Source: Geothermobacter ehrlichii (GTDB lineage Bacteria; Desulfobacterota; Desulfuromonadia; Desulfuromonadales; Geothermobacteraceae). From it: a DNA stretch of 64,000 nt. Both the position numbers and the translations under genes were made by a program. Where the stretch lies: contig NZ_VNIB01000001.1 of the NCBI RefSeq assembly GCF_008124615.1, forward strand, positions 248,001 through 312,000, in the 5' to 3' direction. Below, one piece after another: positions 37,381 through 45,343 of this stretch. Below the pieces are notes generated by a model, which saw only the letters and a program-made list of their open reading frames with translations, did not search any database and was not told the DNA's origin. How positions within the stretch are numbered: the first letter of the stretch is position 1; each line of letters begins with the position of its first letter.

Positions 37381-37614
37381 ATGCCTAAGACACCGTTCAA
37401 CATCCAGGATCAGTATCTCAACCAGGCGCGCAAGGAGCGGGTTCGGGTCGAGGTTTGCATGATGTCCGGCGACAAACTCGAAGGTTTCATCAAATCCTTC
37501 GACAGCTTCTGCGTCCTGGTCGACAGTGGCGGCGATATCCTGCTCTACAAGCACGCCATCTCGTCCATCACCTCGGCGGACGGCAGCTTCCGGCTGCATG
37601 GCGGCCGGGACTAG
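37381..37614 (+). CDS. hfq: RNA chaperone Hfq
   Basis: A 77-residue Hfq with Sm1 and Sm2 motifs: NIQDQYLNQARKERV, GFIKSFDSFCVLV and the YKHAISSI signature, in which KHA forms the proximal RNA site. There is no long C-terminal tail. A GGAG box lies 6 bases before ATG 37381; a GTG at 37375 would touch that box and is rejected. It ends the mutL-miaA-hfq group. Confidence 0.97.
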   Translation: MPKTPFNIQDQYLNQARKERVRVEVCMMSGDKLEGFIKSFDSFCVLVDSGGDILLYKHAISSITSADGSFRLHGGRD

Positions 37615-37643
37615 ACCGTCTTTCCAGTCAAGATTCGCATGAC

Positions 37644-37689
37644 AGCAGGTCCCCGGGGCGATCCCGTCCGGGGACCTGTTTGTTTTTTG
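37644..37689 (+). terminator. Intrinsic terminator after hfq
   Basis: CAGGTCCCC (37646-37654) pairs with GGGGACCTG (37670-37678), followed by TTTGTTTTTT. It is the classical hairpin and T-tract and would end the mutL-miaA-hfq transcript. Confidence 0.88.
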
Positions 37690-37765
37690 CGCGGATGCCT
37701 TCAGCCGGGCAGAGAGTGTCAGACATTGGCGGCCGGTGCTGGCCGCCGTGAAGGGGGAGGTAACG

Positions 37766-38554
37766 ATGAAGGAAGATGTCGGCAGATTGCGGGAACAGGG
37801 CCAGTTGGCGCTGGAACAGGGGCAGGCCGGAAAAGCGGTCGCCTGTCTGGAAAAGGCCAGGGAACTGGCGCCGGACGACCTGGAGGTCAGGCATCTTTTG
37901 ATCGAGGCTCTGCAGGAGGCGGGGCGGTTCGATTGGGCCGAGGCCGAAATCGAGCAGACGCTGTCTTTGGCCCCCGGCGATTTTTCGCTGCTGTTGAGCA
38001 AGGGAGATCTGCTGTTCGCCCGCGGGCGGATCGACGAGGCACGCGACTGCTACCGGCAGGCGGTCGAAGGCGGCGAACAGGCCGCGGACGCCTGGGTCAG
38101 CCTGGCCCTGACCTGGTATCACCAGGGAGATATCGGCCAGGCGCGCGACTGTTGCCAAAAGGCGCTCGAGCTCGAGCCGGATTCGGTTTTCGCCCTTAAC
38201 TGCATGGGGGACATTCTGGCGGCCGAGGGGGATGTCGACGGCGCGCGCCGTTCCTACGAGCGGGTGGTCGATCTCGAGCCGGACGACCCGCAGGCGCACT
38301 ACAGCCTCGCCGAACTGATGTACGACCAGGGGGAGCTGCAGGCGGCCGAGAGGAAATGCCGGCAGGTTCTCGGACTCGATCCGGCGTTCGCTTTCGCCTG
38401 GCTGACGCTCGGCAATATCTATCTCGACCAGGAACAGCCGCGCGAGGCGATTCACGCTTTCAGCAAGTTTCTCGAGCTGGAAAAGGGCGAGCAGGCCGCC
38501 CAGGCCCGGGATGAGGTCAAGGCGGTGATCGAGGGGCTCAGGGCCGAACTCTGA
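37766..38554 (+). CDS. TPR repeat protein
   Basis: A 262-residue soluble protein made almost entirely of about seven TPR units (for example WVSLALTWYHQGDIGQARD and LTLGNIYLDQEQPREAI). No catalytic domain or signal peptide is seen; it should be a protein-binding scaffold. The ATG at 37766 has GGGGGAGG 5 bases upstream, so the longer frame from 37736 is not needed. It stands between hfq and lrgA, with no clue to a partner. Confidence 0.87.
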   Translation: MKEDVGRLREQGQLALEQGQAGKAVACLEKARELAPDDLEVRHLLIEALQEAGRFDWAEAEIEQTLSLAPGDFSLLLSKGDLLFARGRIDEARDCYRQAVEGGEQAADAWVSLALTWYHQGDIGQARDCCQKALELEPDSVFALNCMGDILAAEGDVDGARRSYERVVDLEPDDPQAHYSLAELMYDQGELQAAERKCRQVLGLDPAFAFAWLTLGNIYLDQEQPREAIHAFSKFLELEKGEQAAQARDEVKAVIEGLRAEL

Positions 38555-38569
38555 CTGCGGGAGGAAAGC

Positions 38570-38923
38570 ATGGTTAGAGGTCTGGCGTTGCTGCTCGGAT
38601 TTCAGCTGCTTGGTGAGCTGATCAGCCGGCTGACCGGCATTCCCATTCCCGGCAATGTCATCGGCATGGCACTGATGCTGGCGGCGCTCGGTTCCGGTCT
38701 GGTGCGCCTGGCCTGGGTCGAAGAGGCTGCCGAGCTGCTGTTGTCGCACCTGGCCCTGTTCTTCATTCCCGCCGGTGTCGGCGTCATGGTCTACGGCAAG
38801 CTGATCGCCAGGGAGTGGTTGCCGATTTCGGTGGCCACCGTCGTCAGCACCTTTGTCGTCATGGCGGTGACCGGAAAGGTGGCGCAGCGACTCGAAAAGG
38901 GGGAGAGGCAGGATGCTGAATGA
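38570..38923 (+). CDS. lrgA: CidA/LrgA family membrane protein
   Basis: A 117-residue holin-like protein with four hydrophobic segments. The LLLGFQLLGELISRLTGIPIPGNVIGM start and the LLLSHLALFFIPAGVGVM block are typical. LrgA/LrgB pairs influence autolysis and the export of small metabolites such as pyruvate or glycolate. It overlaps lrgB by 11 bases. Confidence 0.93.
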   Translation: MVRGLALLLGFQLLGELISRLTGIPIPGNVIGMALMLAALGSGLVRLAWVEEAAELLLSHLALFFIPAGVGVMVYGKLIAREWLPISVATVVSTFVVMAVTGKVAQRLEKGERQDAE

Positions 38924-39608
38924 GCTGATCGCGACCCCCCTGTTCGGGGTCTTTCTCACCCTGGCGGCCTATGCGCTGGCCCAGATTCTCTACCGGCGGA
39001 CCGGCAGTATCTTCTTCAATCCGGTGGCCCTGTCGATCTCGGGCATCATCCTCTTTCTGCTTGCGAGCGGCATTCCCTATGACGCCTACGCTGTCGGCGG
39101 TCGTTACGTTCTCTTTCTGCTAGGACCGTCGGTGGTCGCTCTCGCCGTGCCCCTTTATGTCCGTCGACAGGAGATCTGGAAACGCCGGGGGCCGATTTCG
39201 GTCGGCATCTTCGCTGGCGCGGTCAGTTCGGTGGTTTCGGCCTCGGGGCTGGCCTGGCTGCTGGGCGGAAGCCGGGATGTCGTGCTTTCGCTGGCCCCCA
39301 AGTCGGTGACCACGCCGATCGCCATCAGCATCGTCGAAAAGATCGGCGGCATCGCCCCTCTGACCGCGGCGCTGGTGGTTCTCACCGGTTGCCTCGGAGC
39401 GATCTGCGGTCCGGAATTCTGTCGCTTCATCGGCATCCGTAGCGAGGTGGCGACCGGGCTGGCGGTCGGTACCGCGTCGCATGGCATCGGTACCGCCCGG
39501 ATGCTCGAGGTCAGCGAACTGGGCGGCGCCGTGGCGGGGCTGGCGATCGGCCTGAACGGGCTGGTGACTGCCTTTCTGCTGCCGCTGCTCTTCGTTCTGG
39601 CACGCTAG
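38913..39608 (+). CDS. lrgB: LrgB family membrane protein
   Basis: A 231-residue LrgB/YohK/PlgG-type membrane protein with about six to seven hydrophobic segments. Typical blocks are LYRRTGSIFFNPVALSISG, LAPKSVTTPIAISI and GTASHGIGTARMLE. It is paired with LrgA and presumably forms one transport or membrane-control unit with it. A terminator follows. Confidence 0.94.
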   Translation: MLNELIATPLFGVFLTLAAYALAQILYRRTGSIFFNPVALSISGIILFLLASGIPYDAYAVGGRYVLFLLGPSVVALAVPLYVRRQEIWKRRGPISVGIFAGAVSSVVSASGLAWLLGGSRDVVLSLAPKSVTTPIAISIVEKIGGIAPLTAALVVLTGCLGAICGPEFCRFIGIRSEVATGLAVGTASHGIGTARMLEVSELGGAVAGLAIGLNGLVTAFLLPLLFVLAR

Positions 39609-39639
39609 GAGGGGGTCGGTGTTTTTTGATGCCGGCAAA

Positions 39640-39675
39640 GAAAAAGGCAGAAGCCCTGCGGCTTCTGCCTTTTGG
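39640..39675. terminator. Bidirectional intrinsic terminator between lrgB and the PxxKW gene
   Basis: AAAAGGCAGAAGCC (from 39642) pairs perfectly with GGCTTCTGCCTTTT (to 39673) around CTGC. The flanking A and T runs let it act on both convergent genes. Confidence 0.9.
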
Positions 39676-39697
39676 TCGATGGGAATTTTTCCGGAAC

Positions 39698-39976
39698 TTA
39701 TCTGCCGCCGCGCTTGGACGCCTTGAGCGGGTTGATGCGCTGTTCGACCAGCTTCTTCTCCACCTTCTTGTGGGTCGCGAAATTGCAGATGTTGACAGCC
39801 CACTTCTGGGCGGGAGAAGGAGCGACGGAGCAGACCTTGCCGATCTTGCTTTCGACGATACGCTCACAACCTTCGCATTGCTCGACGATCGGCTGGCATG
39901 AGTTCCCTTCGAAGGTGCAGCCGTTCTTTCTCCAGAAGGTGCACTCGACACCGGGCTGAACTGTCTGACACTGCAT
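39698..39976 (-). CDS. PxxKW family cysteine-rich protein
   Basis: A 92-residue protein with nine cysteines, including CQTVQPGVEC, CEGC and the PAQKW motif that names the family, and a basic C-terminus (LKASKRGGR). It probably binds metal or an Fe-S cluster; its function is unknown. The ATG at 39974-39976 has AGGAG about 9 bases upstream. The longer frame from 40018 is not needed. It is transcribed alone. Confidence 0.85.
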   Translation of the reverse strand: MQCQTVQPGVECTFWRKNGCTFEGNSCQPIVEQCEGCERIVESKIGKVCSVAPSPAQKWAVNICNFATHKKVEKKLVEQRINPLKASKRGGR

Positions 39977-40035
39977 GGTGGCAAATCTCCTTGAACGTTC
40001 TGTTGGGATCGTTGTCATTAACTCAAAGACGGTAT

Positions 40036-40064
40036 TAAATAACCGAACCGGCAGCCGATGTCAA
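40036..40064 (-). promoter_or_regulatory. Candidate sigma70 promoter for the PxxKW gene
   Basis: Minus-strand TTGACA (40059-40064), a 17-base spacer, and TATTTA (40036-40041) in an AT-rich stretch. The start codon is about 60 bases further on. Confidence 0.5.
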
Positions 40065-40085
40065 TGTATTTTCGCATTTTTTGCC

Positions 40086-40114
40086 TTGACCCTCATGTCG
40101 GCCGGGACTAATCT
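40086..40114 (+). promoter_or_regulatory. Candidate sigma70 promoter for the YkgJ-like gene
   Basis: TTGACC (40086-40091), a 17-base spacer, TAATCT (40109-40114). The predicted transcript start falls on or next to the ATG at 40124, and there is no ribosome site, so the mRNA may be leaderless. Confidence 0.45.
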
Positions 40115-40123
40115 GCCCGCGTC

Positions 40124-40420
40124 ATGAAAGAACGTCCCGCTCCGCAATCACCCGTCTGGGAAGCGCTCTGCGAGCGTTGCGGCCGCTGCTGCTTCGAAAA
40201 GATCGAATATGAAGGGGAGGTCTACTATACCGATCGCCCCTGTCCCCACCTCGATCCCGAAACCCGGCTTTGCAGGGTCTATGACCAGCGGCACCGGATT
40301 CATCCCGAATGCGTTCCCCTCGATGAAACGATTCTCGATATGGGCGTCCTGCCCGGCGACTGTCCCTACGTCCGCGGACGCACCGGCGTCAAGCATCCCC
40401 GGCTGTGGGACGAGGACTGA
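40124..40420 (+). CDS. YkgJ/YcgN-type cysteine-cluster protein
   Basis: A 98-residue protein with the CxRCGRCC cluster near residue 16, further cysteines in PCPHLD and RLCRVYDQR, and a late DCPYV. This pattern is the YkgJ/UPF0153-UPF0260 family, proposed to bind zinc or iron; no enzyme activity is established. It stands alone between the PxxKW gene (divergent) and the phosphohexomutase. Confidence 0.87.
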   Translation: MKERPAPQSPVWEALCERCGRCCFEKIEYEGEVYYTDRPCPHLDPETRLCRVYDQRHRIHPECVPLDETILDMGVLPGDCPYVRGRTGVKHPRLWDED

Positions 40421-40564
40421 AGCCGTCCGTCGCGTTCTGTTTGCTGCCGTCGAGGCTTTCATATTTTCTGTCAGCTGGTATTGTTTTTGGCGCAGGGCAT
40501 GAACTGATTGTTGCCAGCGTCATGTCCCTGCAGGGTGTTGCAAATGAATCCCAGGAGGAAAATC

Positions 40565-41989
40565 ATGTCGCAGATCAAGTTTGGAACTTCCGGCTGGAGA
40601 GGCGTCATCGCCGAGGATTTCACCTTTGAACGGGCACGTGTCGTTTGCCAGGCCATCGCCGACTACCTGCACGACGAAGGGGTGGCGGAGGGCGGTGTCG
40701 TCATCGGTTACGACACGCGGTTTCTCGGCAGGCGTTTTGCCGAAGAAGCGGCGCGGGTACTCACCGGTTCGGGGATCCGGGTTTTTCTCTGCGACCGGGA
40801 TACGCCGACTCCGGTCATCGCCCACGAGATTCTCAGGCGCCGGGCGGCCGGCGCCATCAATTTCACCGCCAGCCACAACCCGGGAGAATACAACGGGCTC
40901 AAGTTCTCTACGGCCTGGGGCGGTCCGGCTCTGCCGGAAACGACACGCGACATCGAGCAGCGGGCCAACAGTATGCTTGGCGAGATGACCTATCGCGAGC
41001 TGACCTTCGGCCAGGCGCGCCAGCAGGGACTGCTGAAGGATATCGACCCGGGGGAGAGCTACCGCGATAAGCTGCGCGATCTCATCGATTTTCGCGCCAT
41101 CCACAGCGCCGGCATGCGTGTGGCGGTCAACCCGCTGTACGGGACCGGCCGCGGTTATCTCGACCGTCTGCTGCTTGAGGCCGGCGTCGCCGTGGCCACG
41201 GTCAACGGTCAGCCCGATCCCTGTTTCGGCGGCTTTCCTCCCGAACCGGCGGAAGAGAACATCCAGGATTTCATTCAGCTGGTCAGGGACGACGAGGGTA
41301 TCACCCTCGGTCTGGCAACCGACGGTGACGCCGACCGCTTCGGTATTCTCGACGCTGACGGCAGCTATATCCAGCCCAACTACGTTCTGGCGCTGCTGGC
41401 CGATTATCTGTTGTCCGTCAGAGAGGAGAAGGGAGCGCTGGCGCGTTCGGTGGCGACTTCGCATTTTCTCGACGCAGTCGCCGCCTGTCACGGTCAGGAG
41501 CTGCTCGAAACCCCGGTCGGGTTCAAATATATCGGCGAATACATCCGGGACGACCGCATCCTCATCGGCGGCGAGGAGAGCGCCGGTCTCTCCATTCGCG
41601 GCCACGTCCCGGACAAGGACGGGATTCTGGCCTGCCTGCTGGTGGCGGAGATGGTGGCACGCACCGGCAAGTCGCTCAAGCAGCTTCTTGACGCGCTGTA
41701 CCGCAAGGTCGGGACCTTTCATACCCGACGGATCAACCTGCAGCTGACCTCCGGTCTCGAGGCCGCCTATGCCGACAAGGTGGCTGCGACTCCGGACAGC
41801 ATCGCCGGCCGCCGGATTACGGACGTGGTGACGGTCGACGGCACCAAGTTTCTGCTTGAAAACGGTTGCTGGGTGCTGTTCCGCAAGTCGGGCACCGAGC
41901 CGGTTGTCCGGGTCTACGCCGAAGCGTCGACTGAAGATGAGCTGAACGAAATCCTTCAGGCGGCAAAAGGGTTTATCCTCGAAAACTGA
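40565..41989 (+). CDS. Phosphoglucomutase/phosphomannomutase family protein
   Basis: A 474-residue alpha-D-phosphohexomutase. It opens with KFGTSGWRGVIAEDFT, carries the catalytic phosphoserine loop NFTASHNPGEYNGLK, the metal loop ATDGDADRFGI, the sugar-binding GGEESAGLS and the phosphate-binding RKSGTEPVVRVYAEA. Substrate choice between glucose and mannose phosphates cannot be told. AGGAGG lies upstream of ATG 40565. It could feed sugar nucleotides to surface glycan synthesis. Confidence 0.94.
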   Translation: MSQIKFGTSGWRGVIAEDFTFERARVVCQAIADYLHDEGVAEGGVVIGYDTRFLGRRFAEEAARVLTGSGIRVFLCDRDTPTPVIAHEILRRRAAGAINFTASHNPGEYNGLKFSTAWGGPALPETTRDIEQRANSMLGEMTYRELTFGQARQQGLLKDIDPGESYRDKLRDLIDFRAIHSAGMRVAVNPLYGTGRGYLDRLLLEAGVAVATVNGQPDPCFGGFPPEPAEENIQDFIQLVRDDEGITLGLATDGDADRFGILDADGSYIQPNYVLALLADYLLSVREEKGALARSVATSHFLDAVAACHGQELLETPVGFKYIGEYIRDDRILIGGEESAGLSIRGHVPDKDGILACLLVAEMVARTGKSLKQLLDALYRKVGTFHTRRINLQLTSGLEAAYADKVAATPDSIAGRRITDVVTVDGTKFLLENGCWVLFRKSGTEPVVRVYAEASTEDELNEILQAAKGFILEN

Positions 41990-42015
41990 ATGTGGATTGC
42001 AAAAGGCAACGAAGA

Positions 42016-42045
42016 AAAGGGGCGCCGTCGGCGCCCCTTCGATTT
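42016..42045. terminator. Bidirectional terminator between the phosphohexomutase and FmdB genes
   Basis: AAGGGGCGCC pairs with GGCGCCCCTT around a GTC loop (42018-42040), with AAAA before and a T-rich tract after. It sits between convergent genes. Confidence 0.88.
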
Positions 42046-42079
42046 TTCATGACCGACGCACGGCCGGTCCGAGTCAGGC

Positions 42080-42271
42080 TCAGGTAAAGCCTGTGCTGCC
42101 GCCCCCGCAGGAGTTGCCGCCGCCGGCGCCGCCCAGCGCGGCCGCCGGCACGGACACCGCGCGGGTCGCGGTTTCGCCGCAGATCGGGCAGGGATGCTCG
42201 AGTGCGCCGCTTCGGCTCAGTTTCTCGAATTTTTCTCGGCATTTGGCACAGTAGAATTCGTAGATCGGCAT
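42080..42271 (-). CDS. FmdB family zinc-ribbon protein
   Basis: A 63-residue protein starting MPIYEFYCAKC, with the partner pair CPICG, a zinc ribbon of the FmdB/CxxC_CxxC_SSSS regulatory family. The tail is rich in Gly, Ser and Cys (GGNSCGGGSTG). It was originally seen with formamidase genes but is widespread with no fixed role. ATG at 42271 has GGGAGGAAT upstream; a longer frame to 42466 is not supported. Confidence 0.9.
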   Translation of the reverse strand: MPIYEFYCAKCREKFEKLSRSGALEHPCPICGETATRAVSVPAAALGGAGGGNSCGGGSTGFT

Positions 42272-42602
42272 CGTGATTCCTCCCGTTTTCGTGTTTGACG
42301 GCGAAAGTCGTCTGTCTGTTTTTCTCTTCGCGTCTTGGCTGCCTGCGTTTGCAGCTTCCGTCCTTTCCGCCGTCTCTGGGCTGTCGAACATGCTCTTTTG
42401 CCCTTGAATTCCTTTGGGTTTCTGCCCCCAAGGATGGGCCTGCTTTTTCTTATTCAATAATTGCAATTCTTGGATAAGTGAGGGGACAAGTCAAGGGGGC
42501 TGTTCTGGTGCAGGATCGTGTTGGGGATGGTGCTTGACATTTTTTGAAAAAGTCAAATAATGTCCAAAATTGTCCAATCAAGAGTAAAAAGCGGGGAATT
42601 TA
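42272..42602. other. Divergent control region between fmdB-like and the HTH-EIIA gene
   Basis: These 331 bases hold no convincing gene. The right part contains the promoter and repeats listed separately. The left part has an fmdB ribosome site and pyrimidine-rich sequence, but I could not identify a clear promoter for the minus gene. Confidence 0.6.
42534..42563 (+). promoter_or_regulatory. Sigma70 promoter with operator-like repeats before the HTH-EIIA/Ehr operon
   Basis: TTGACA (42534-42539), an 18-base spacer, TAATGT (42558-42563). The -35 box and spacer contain a near-palindrome, TTGAC (42534) to GTCAA (42552), around complementary T and A runs. Just downstream TGTCCAA is repeated at 42561 and 42571, exactly 10 bases apart. 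This looks like a regulated promoter; the repressor might be the encoded HTH protein itself. Confidence 0.65.
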
Positions 42603-43286
42603 ATGAATCTGTCGGTCAAGGATGCCTCGGCACTGCTGACGGTATCGGAAAAAACCATCTATCGCTGGATTCAGCAGGGCGCAATACCGGTTTACAAGGT
42701 CCGTGGCAGTTACAGGTTCAACCGGGCCGAGCTTATCGAATGGGCGACCTCCCGTCGCATCGGCATTTCCGCCGACGCCCATGCCGAACCGGAAGAAGAT
42801 GCCCGCCCCTTGCCTCAACTGCGGGATGCGCTGGAAGCCGGCGGCATTATCTACCGGCTGGAGGGCCGGAACCGGGACGAGGTCTTGCGATCCCTGGTGA
42901 GAGATTTGCGGCTGCCGGAAGAGGTCGACCGCCATTACCTGCAGCAGGTTCTGATCGCCCGTGAAAACCTGGCTTCAACGGCATGCGGCGATGGCGTGGC
43001 CCTGCCGCATCCGCGCAGTCCCGGCCTGCTCAACCTGAATCGGCCGACCCTGACCCTGGCCTTTCTCGAACATCCGGTCGATTTCGGTGCGCTCGACGGG
43101 TTGCCGGTCAGGGTTCTTTTCGTGCCGCTTGCGCCGACACTGCGTGCTCATCTGCATCTTTTGCGTCAGGTGGCGCATGTGCTGCACGATCCGCAGGTTC
43201 GTGAAGTCCTTGGGCGGCAGGGGAGCAGGGAAGAAATATTCGCGGTTCTGGAACGAAGCGCCGGGACGCGAACCGAAACGCGATAG
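42603..43286 (+). CDS. Excisionase-type HTH / PTS EIIA (PtsN-like) fusion regulator
   Basis: A 227-residue two-domain protein. Residues 1-55 are an excisionase/MerR-like winged helix (LSVKDASALLTVSEKTIYRWIQQGAIP, then YRFNRAELIEWA). Residues 75-220 are a PtsN-type EIIA domain with the phosphorylatable His in GVALPHPR near 140. Such a protein could bind DNA under control of the nitrogen-type phosphotransfer chain. It directly precedes the Ehr genes by 44 bases and is probably their regulator; that is inference from position. Confidence 0.87.
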   Translation: MNLSVKDASALLTVSEKTIYRWIQQGAIPVYKVRGSYRFNRAELIEWATSRRIGISADAHAEPEEDARPLPQLRDALEAGGIIYRLEGRNRDEVLRSLVRDLRLPEEVDRHYLQQVLIARENLASTACGDGVALPHPRSPGLLNLNRPTLTLAFLEHPVDFGALDGLPVRVLFVPLAPTLRAHLHLLRQVAHVLHDPQVREVLGRQGSREEIFAVLERSAGTRTETR

Positions 43287-43330
43287 GGTCTTGCCGGCGC
43301 ATTTTTCCTCTCAGGGAGGTTATGGAGATC

Positions 43331-45343
43331 ATGTCAATGTCTTATGCCTATGTTGCCGTTGTCGCCGCCCTGTTGTCGGGACTGTTGCCGCTGCTCTGGC
43401 CACGCAACGGCATGGCCGTCAAAATGACGGCTTTTCCTCTGTTGGGCATCTCTGGCCTTGCTGGTGTCATCAGCGGGGTCACTGCGCTGGCCGGAGGAAA
43501 GGGGGGGCGTGACATTCTTCCGGTCGGGCTGCCCTGGCTGAATTGTCACCTGCGCCTCGACGCGCTTTCCGGGTTTTTTCTGGCCGTGGTCAGTCTGGTT
43601 GCCCTGGTGGCGGCCATTTACGGACCAGCCTATGTCCGGGAGTATGAGGAGGGGCCGCAGCCGTTGCTGCCGCTGACCCTCTTCACCGGGCTGTTTGTTG
43701 CCGGCATGGATATCGTGTTGCTGGCAGCCGATGCCTTTTCTTTCATGATCGGCTGGGAAATGATGTCGGTGACCAGCTATTTTCTGGTCGCCTACCAGCA
43801 TCAGCATGAGGTCAACCGGCAGGCTGCCTTCATCTATCTGCTGATGGCACAGGTCGGCGGGCTGTTCATCCTGCTTGGCTACGGGGTGCTGGCGGGATTC
43901 GGGCAGGGGTTCGACTTCACCCACATGGCCCGAGCCCAGCTCTCGGACGGCTGGAGTACAGTTGCCTTTCTGTTGGCCTTCATCGGTTTCGGCATGAAGG
44001 CCGGCGTGGTGCCACTGCATGTCTGGCTGCCCCAGGCCCATCCGGTTGCGCCGAGTCACGTTTCGGCGCTGATGTCCGGCGTCATGCTCAAGGTGGCGGT
44101 CTACGGTTTTATCCGCTTCACCTACCATCTGCTCGGCGGCATTCACTGGCAATGGGGGGCGCTGGCTCTGTTTGTCGGCAGCTCTTCGGCGGTGCTCGGC
44201 GTTCTTTACGCCCTGATGCAGCACGACCTGAAGCGCCTGCTCGCCTACCATAGCGTCGAGAACATCGGCATCATCTACATTGGCCTTGGTCTGTCGATGA
44301 TTTTTGCCGGGACCGGCCATCCGGCCCTGGCGGCACTGGGTCTGGTCGCGGCGCTCTACCACTGCCTCAATCATGCGTTGTTCAAAAGCCTGCTCTTCTT
44401 TGGCGCCGGTGTCATTTTGCAGCAGAGCCATGAACATGATCTGGAAAAGATGGGCGGTCTGATTCGCCGATTGCCGGTCACCGCAACCTGTTTTCTGATC
44501 GGTTGCATCAGTATATCGGCACTGCCGCCATTCAACGGCTTCGTCTCCGAGTGGCTGACCTTTCAGACTGCATTGCAGGGGCCGGTTTTGACCAACAACA
44601 TTCTGGCGGCCCTGATTCCTGTGGCCGCCGCGGTTCTCGCCCTGACAGGCGCCCTGGCGGCCGCCTGCTTTGTCAAGGTGTACGGCGTCTGTTTTCTTGG
44701 CCTGCCCCGCAGTGAAAACTGTGCCTCGGCCCGGGAAACCGGACAAGGTCCGCTGCTGGGACAGATCCTTCTGGCACTGCTCTGTCTGTTTTTCGGCGTG
44801 TTGCCCTCCTGGACCGTTGGCCGGCTGGAGCATGTTGCGCGGCTCTTCTTTCCCGGCGGCATGCCGGAGACCACCGCTCACGGCTGGCTCTGGCTGACAC
44901 CGGTTGCTCCACATGTAGCGTCCTATGGTGCGCCGATGGTGCTGCTGGGGGTAGGTCTGGCCTGGCTGCTGTCCTGGCTCTGGGTGCATCCGCGGCGGCG
45001 GAAAACGCCAGTGCGGATCGGCTCTGCCTGGGATTGCGGCTTCGGCCCGCTGAATGCCCGCATGCAGTACACGGCGACGGCCTTCACCATGCCGATACGT
45101 CGCATCTTCCGGCCGGTGTGGCCGATCGAGGAATCATTCCAGGAATCCGCGACGGGATCGCCCGGTGGGCGTTACCGGCTGAAGATCGGCGACTGGGCCT
45201 GGCTGAAATTCTATGAACCGATCGGTCGCCTGCTGCTGGCCGGCGCACGGCGGCTGGCGATGATTCAGGGAGGCAATATCCGCACCTATCTCGCCTATTC
45301 CTTTTTTACCTTGCTCGTTCTGTTGCTGGTGGTGTCGTTATGA
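43331..45343 (+). CDS. Ehr complex antiporter-like subunit (HyfB-like)
   Basis: A 670-residue membrane protein with some 15 hydrophobic segments, homologous to HyfB/NuoL/MrpD. The ion-pumping core is visible in GFGMKAGVVPLHVWLPQAHPVAPSH and LAYHSVENIGIIYIGLG, with the conserved lysines and histidines. It should translocate protons or sodium in the membrane arm. ATG 43331 is preferred since GGGAGG is only two bases from ATG 43322. Its stop overlaps the next start (ATGA). Confidence 0.9.
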   Translation: MSMSYAYVAVVAALLSGLLPLLWPRNGMAVKMTAFPLLGISGLAGVISGVTALAGGKGGRDILPVGLPWLNCHLRLDALSGFFLAVVSLVALVAAIYGPAYVREYEEGPQPLLPLTLFTGLFVAGMDIVLLAADAFSFMIGWEMMSVTSYFLVAYQHQHEVNRQAAFIYLLMAQVGGLFILLGYGVLAGFGQGFDFTHMARAQLSDGWSTVAFLLAFIGFGMKAGVVPLHVWLPQAHPVAPSHVSALMSGVMLKVAVYGFIRFTYHLLGGIHWQWGALALFVGSSSAVLGVLYALMQHDLKRLLAYHSVENIGIIYIGLGLSMIFAGTGHPALAALGLVAALYHCLNHALFKSLLFFGAGVILQQSHEHDLEKMGGLIRRLPVTATCFLIGCISISALPPFNGFVSEWLTFQTALQGPVLTNNILAALIPVAAAVLALTGALAAACFVKVYGVCFLGLPRSENCASARETGQGPLLGQILLALLCLFFGVLPSWTVGRLEHVARLFFPGGMPETTAHGWLWLTPVAPHVASYGAPMVLLGVGLAWLLSWLWVHPRRRKTPVRIGSAWDCGFGPLNARMQYTATAFTMPIRRIFRPVWPIEESFQESATGSPGGRYRLKIGDWAWLKFYEPIGRLLLAGARRLAMIQGGNIRTYLAYSFFTLLVLLLVVSL

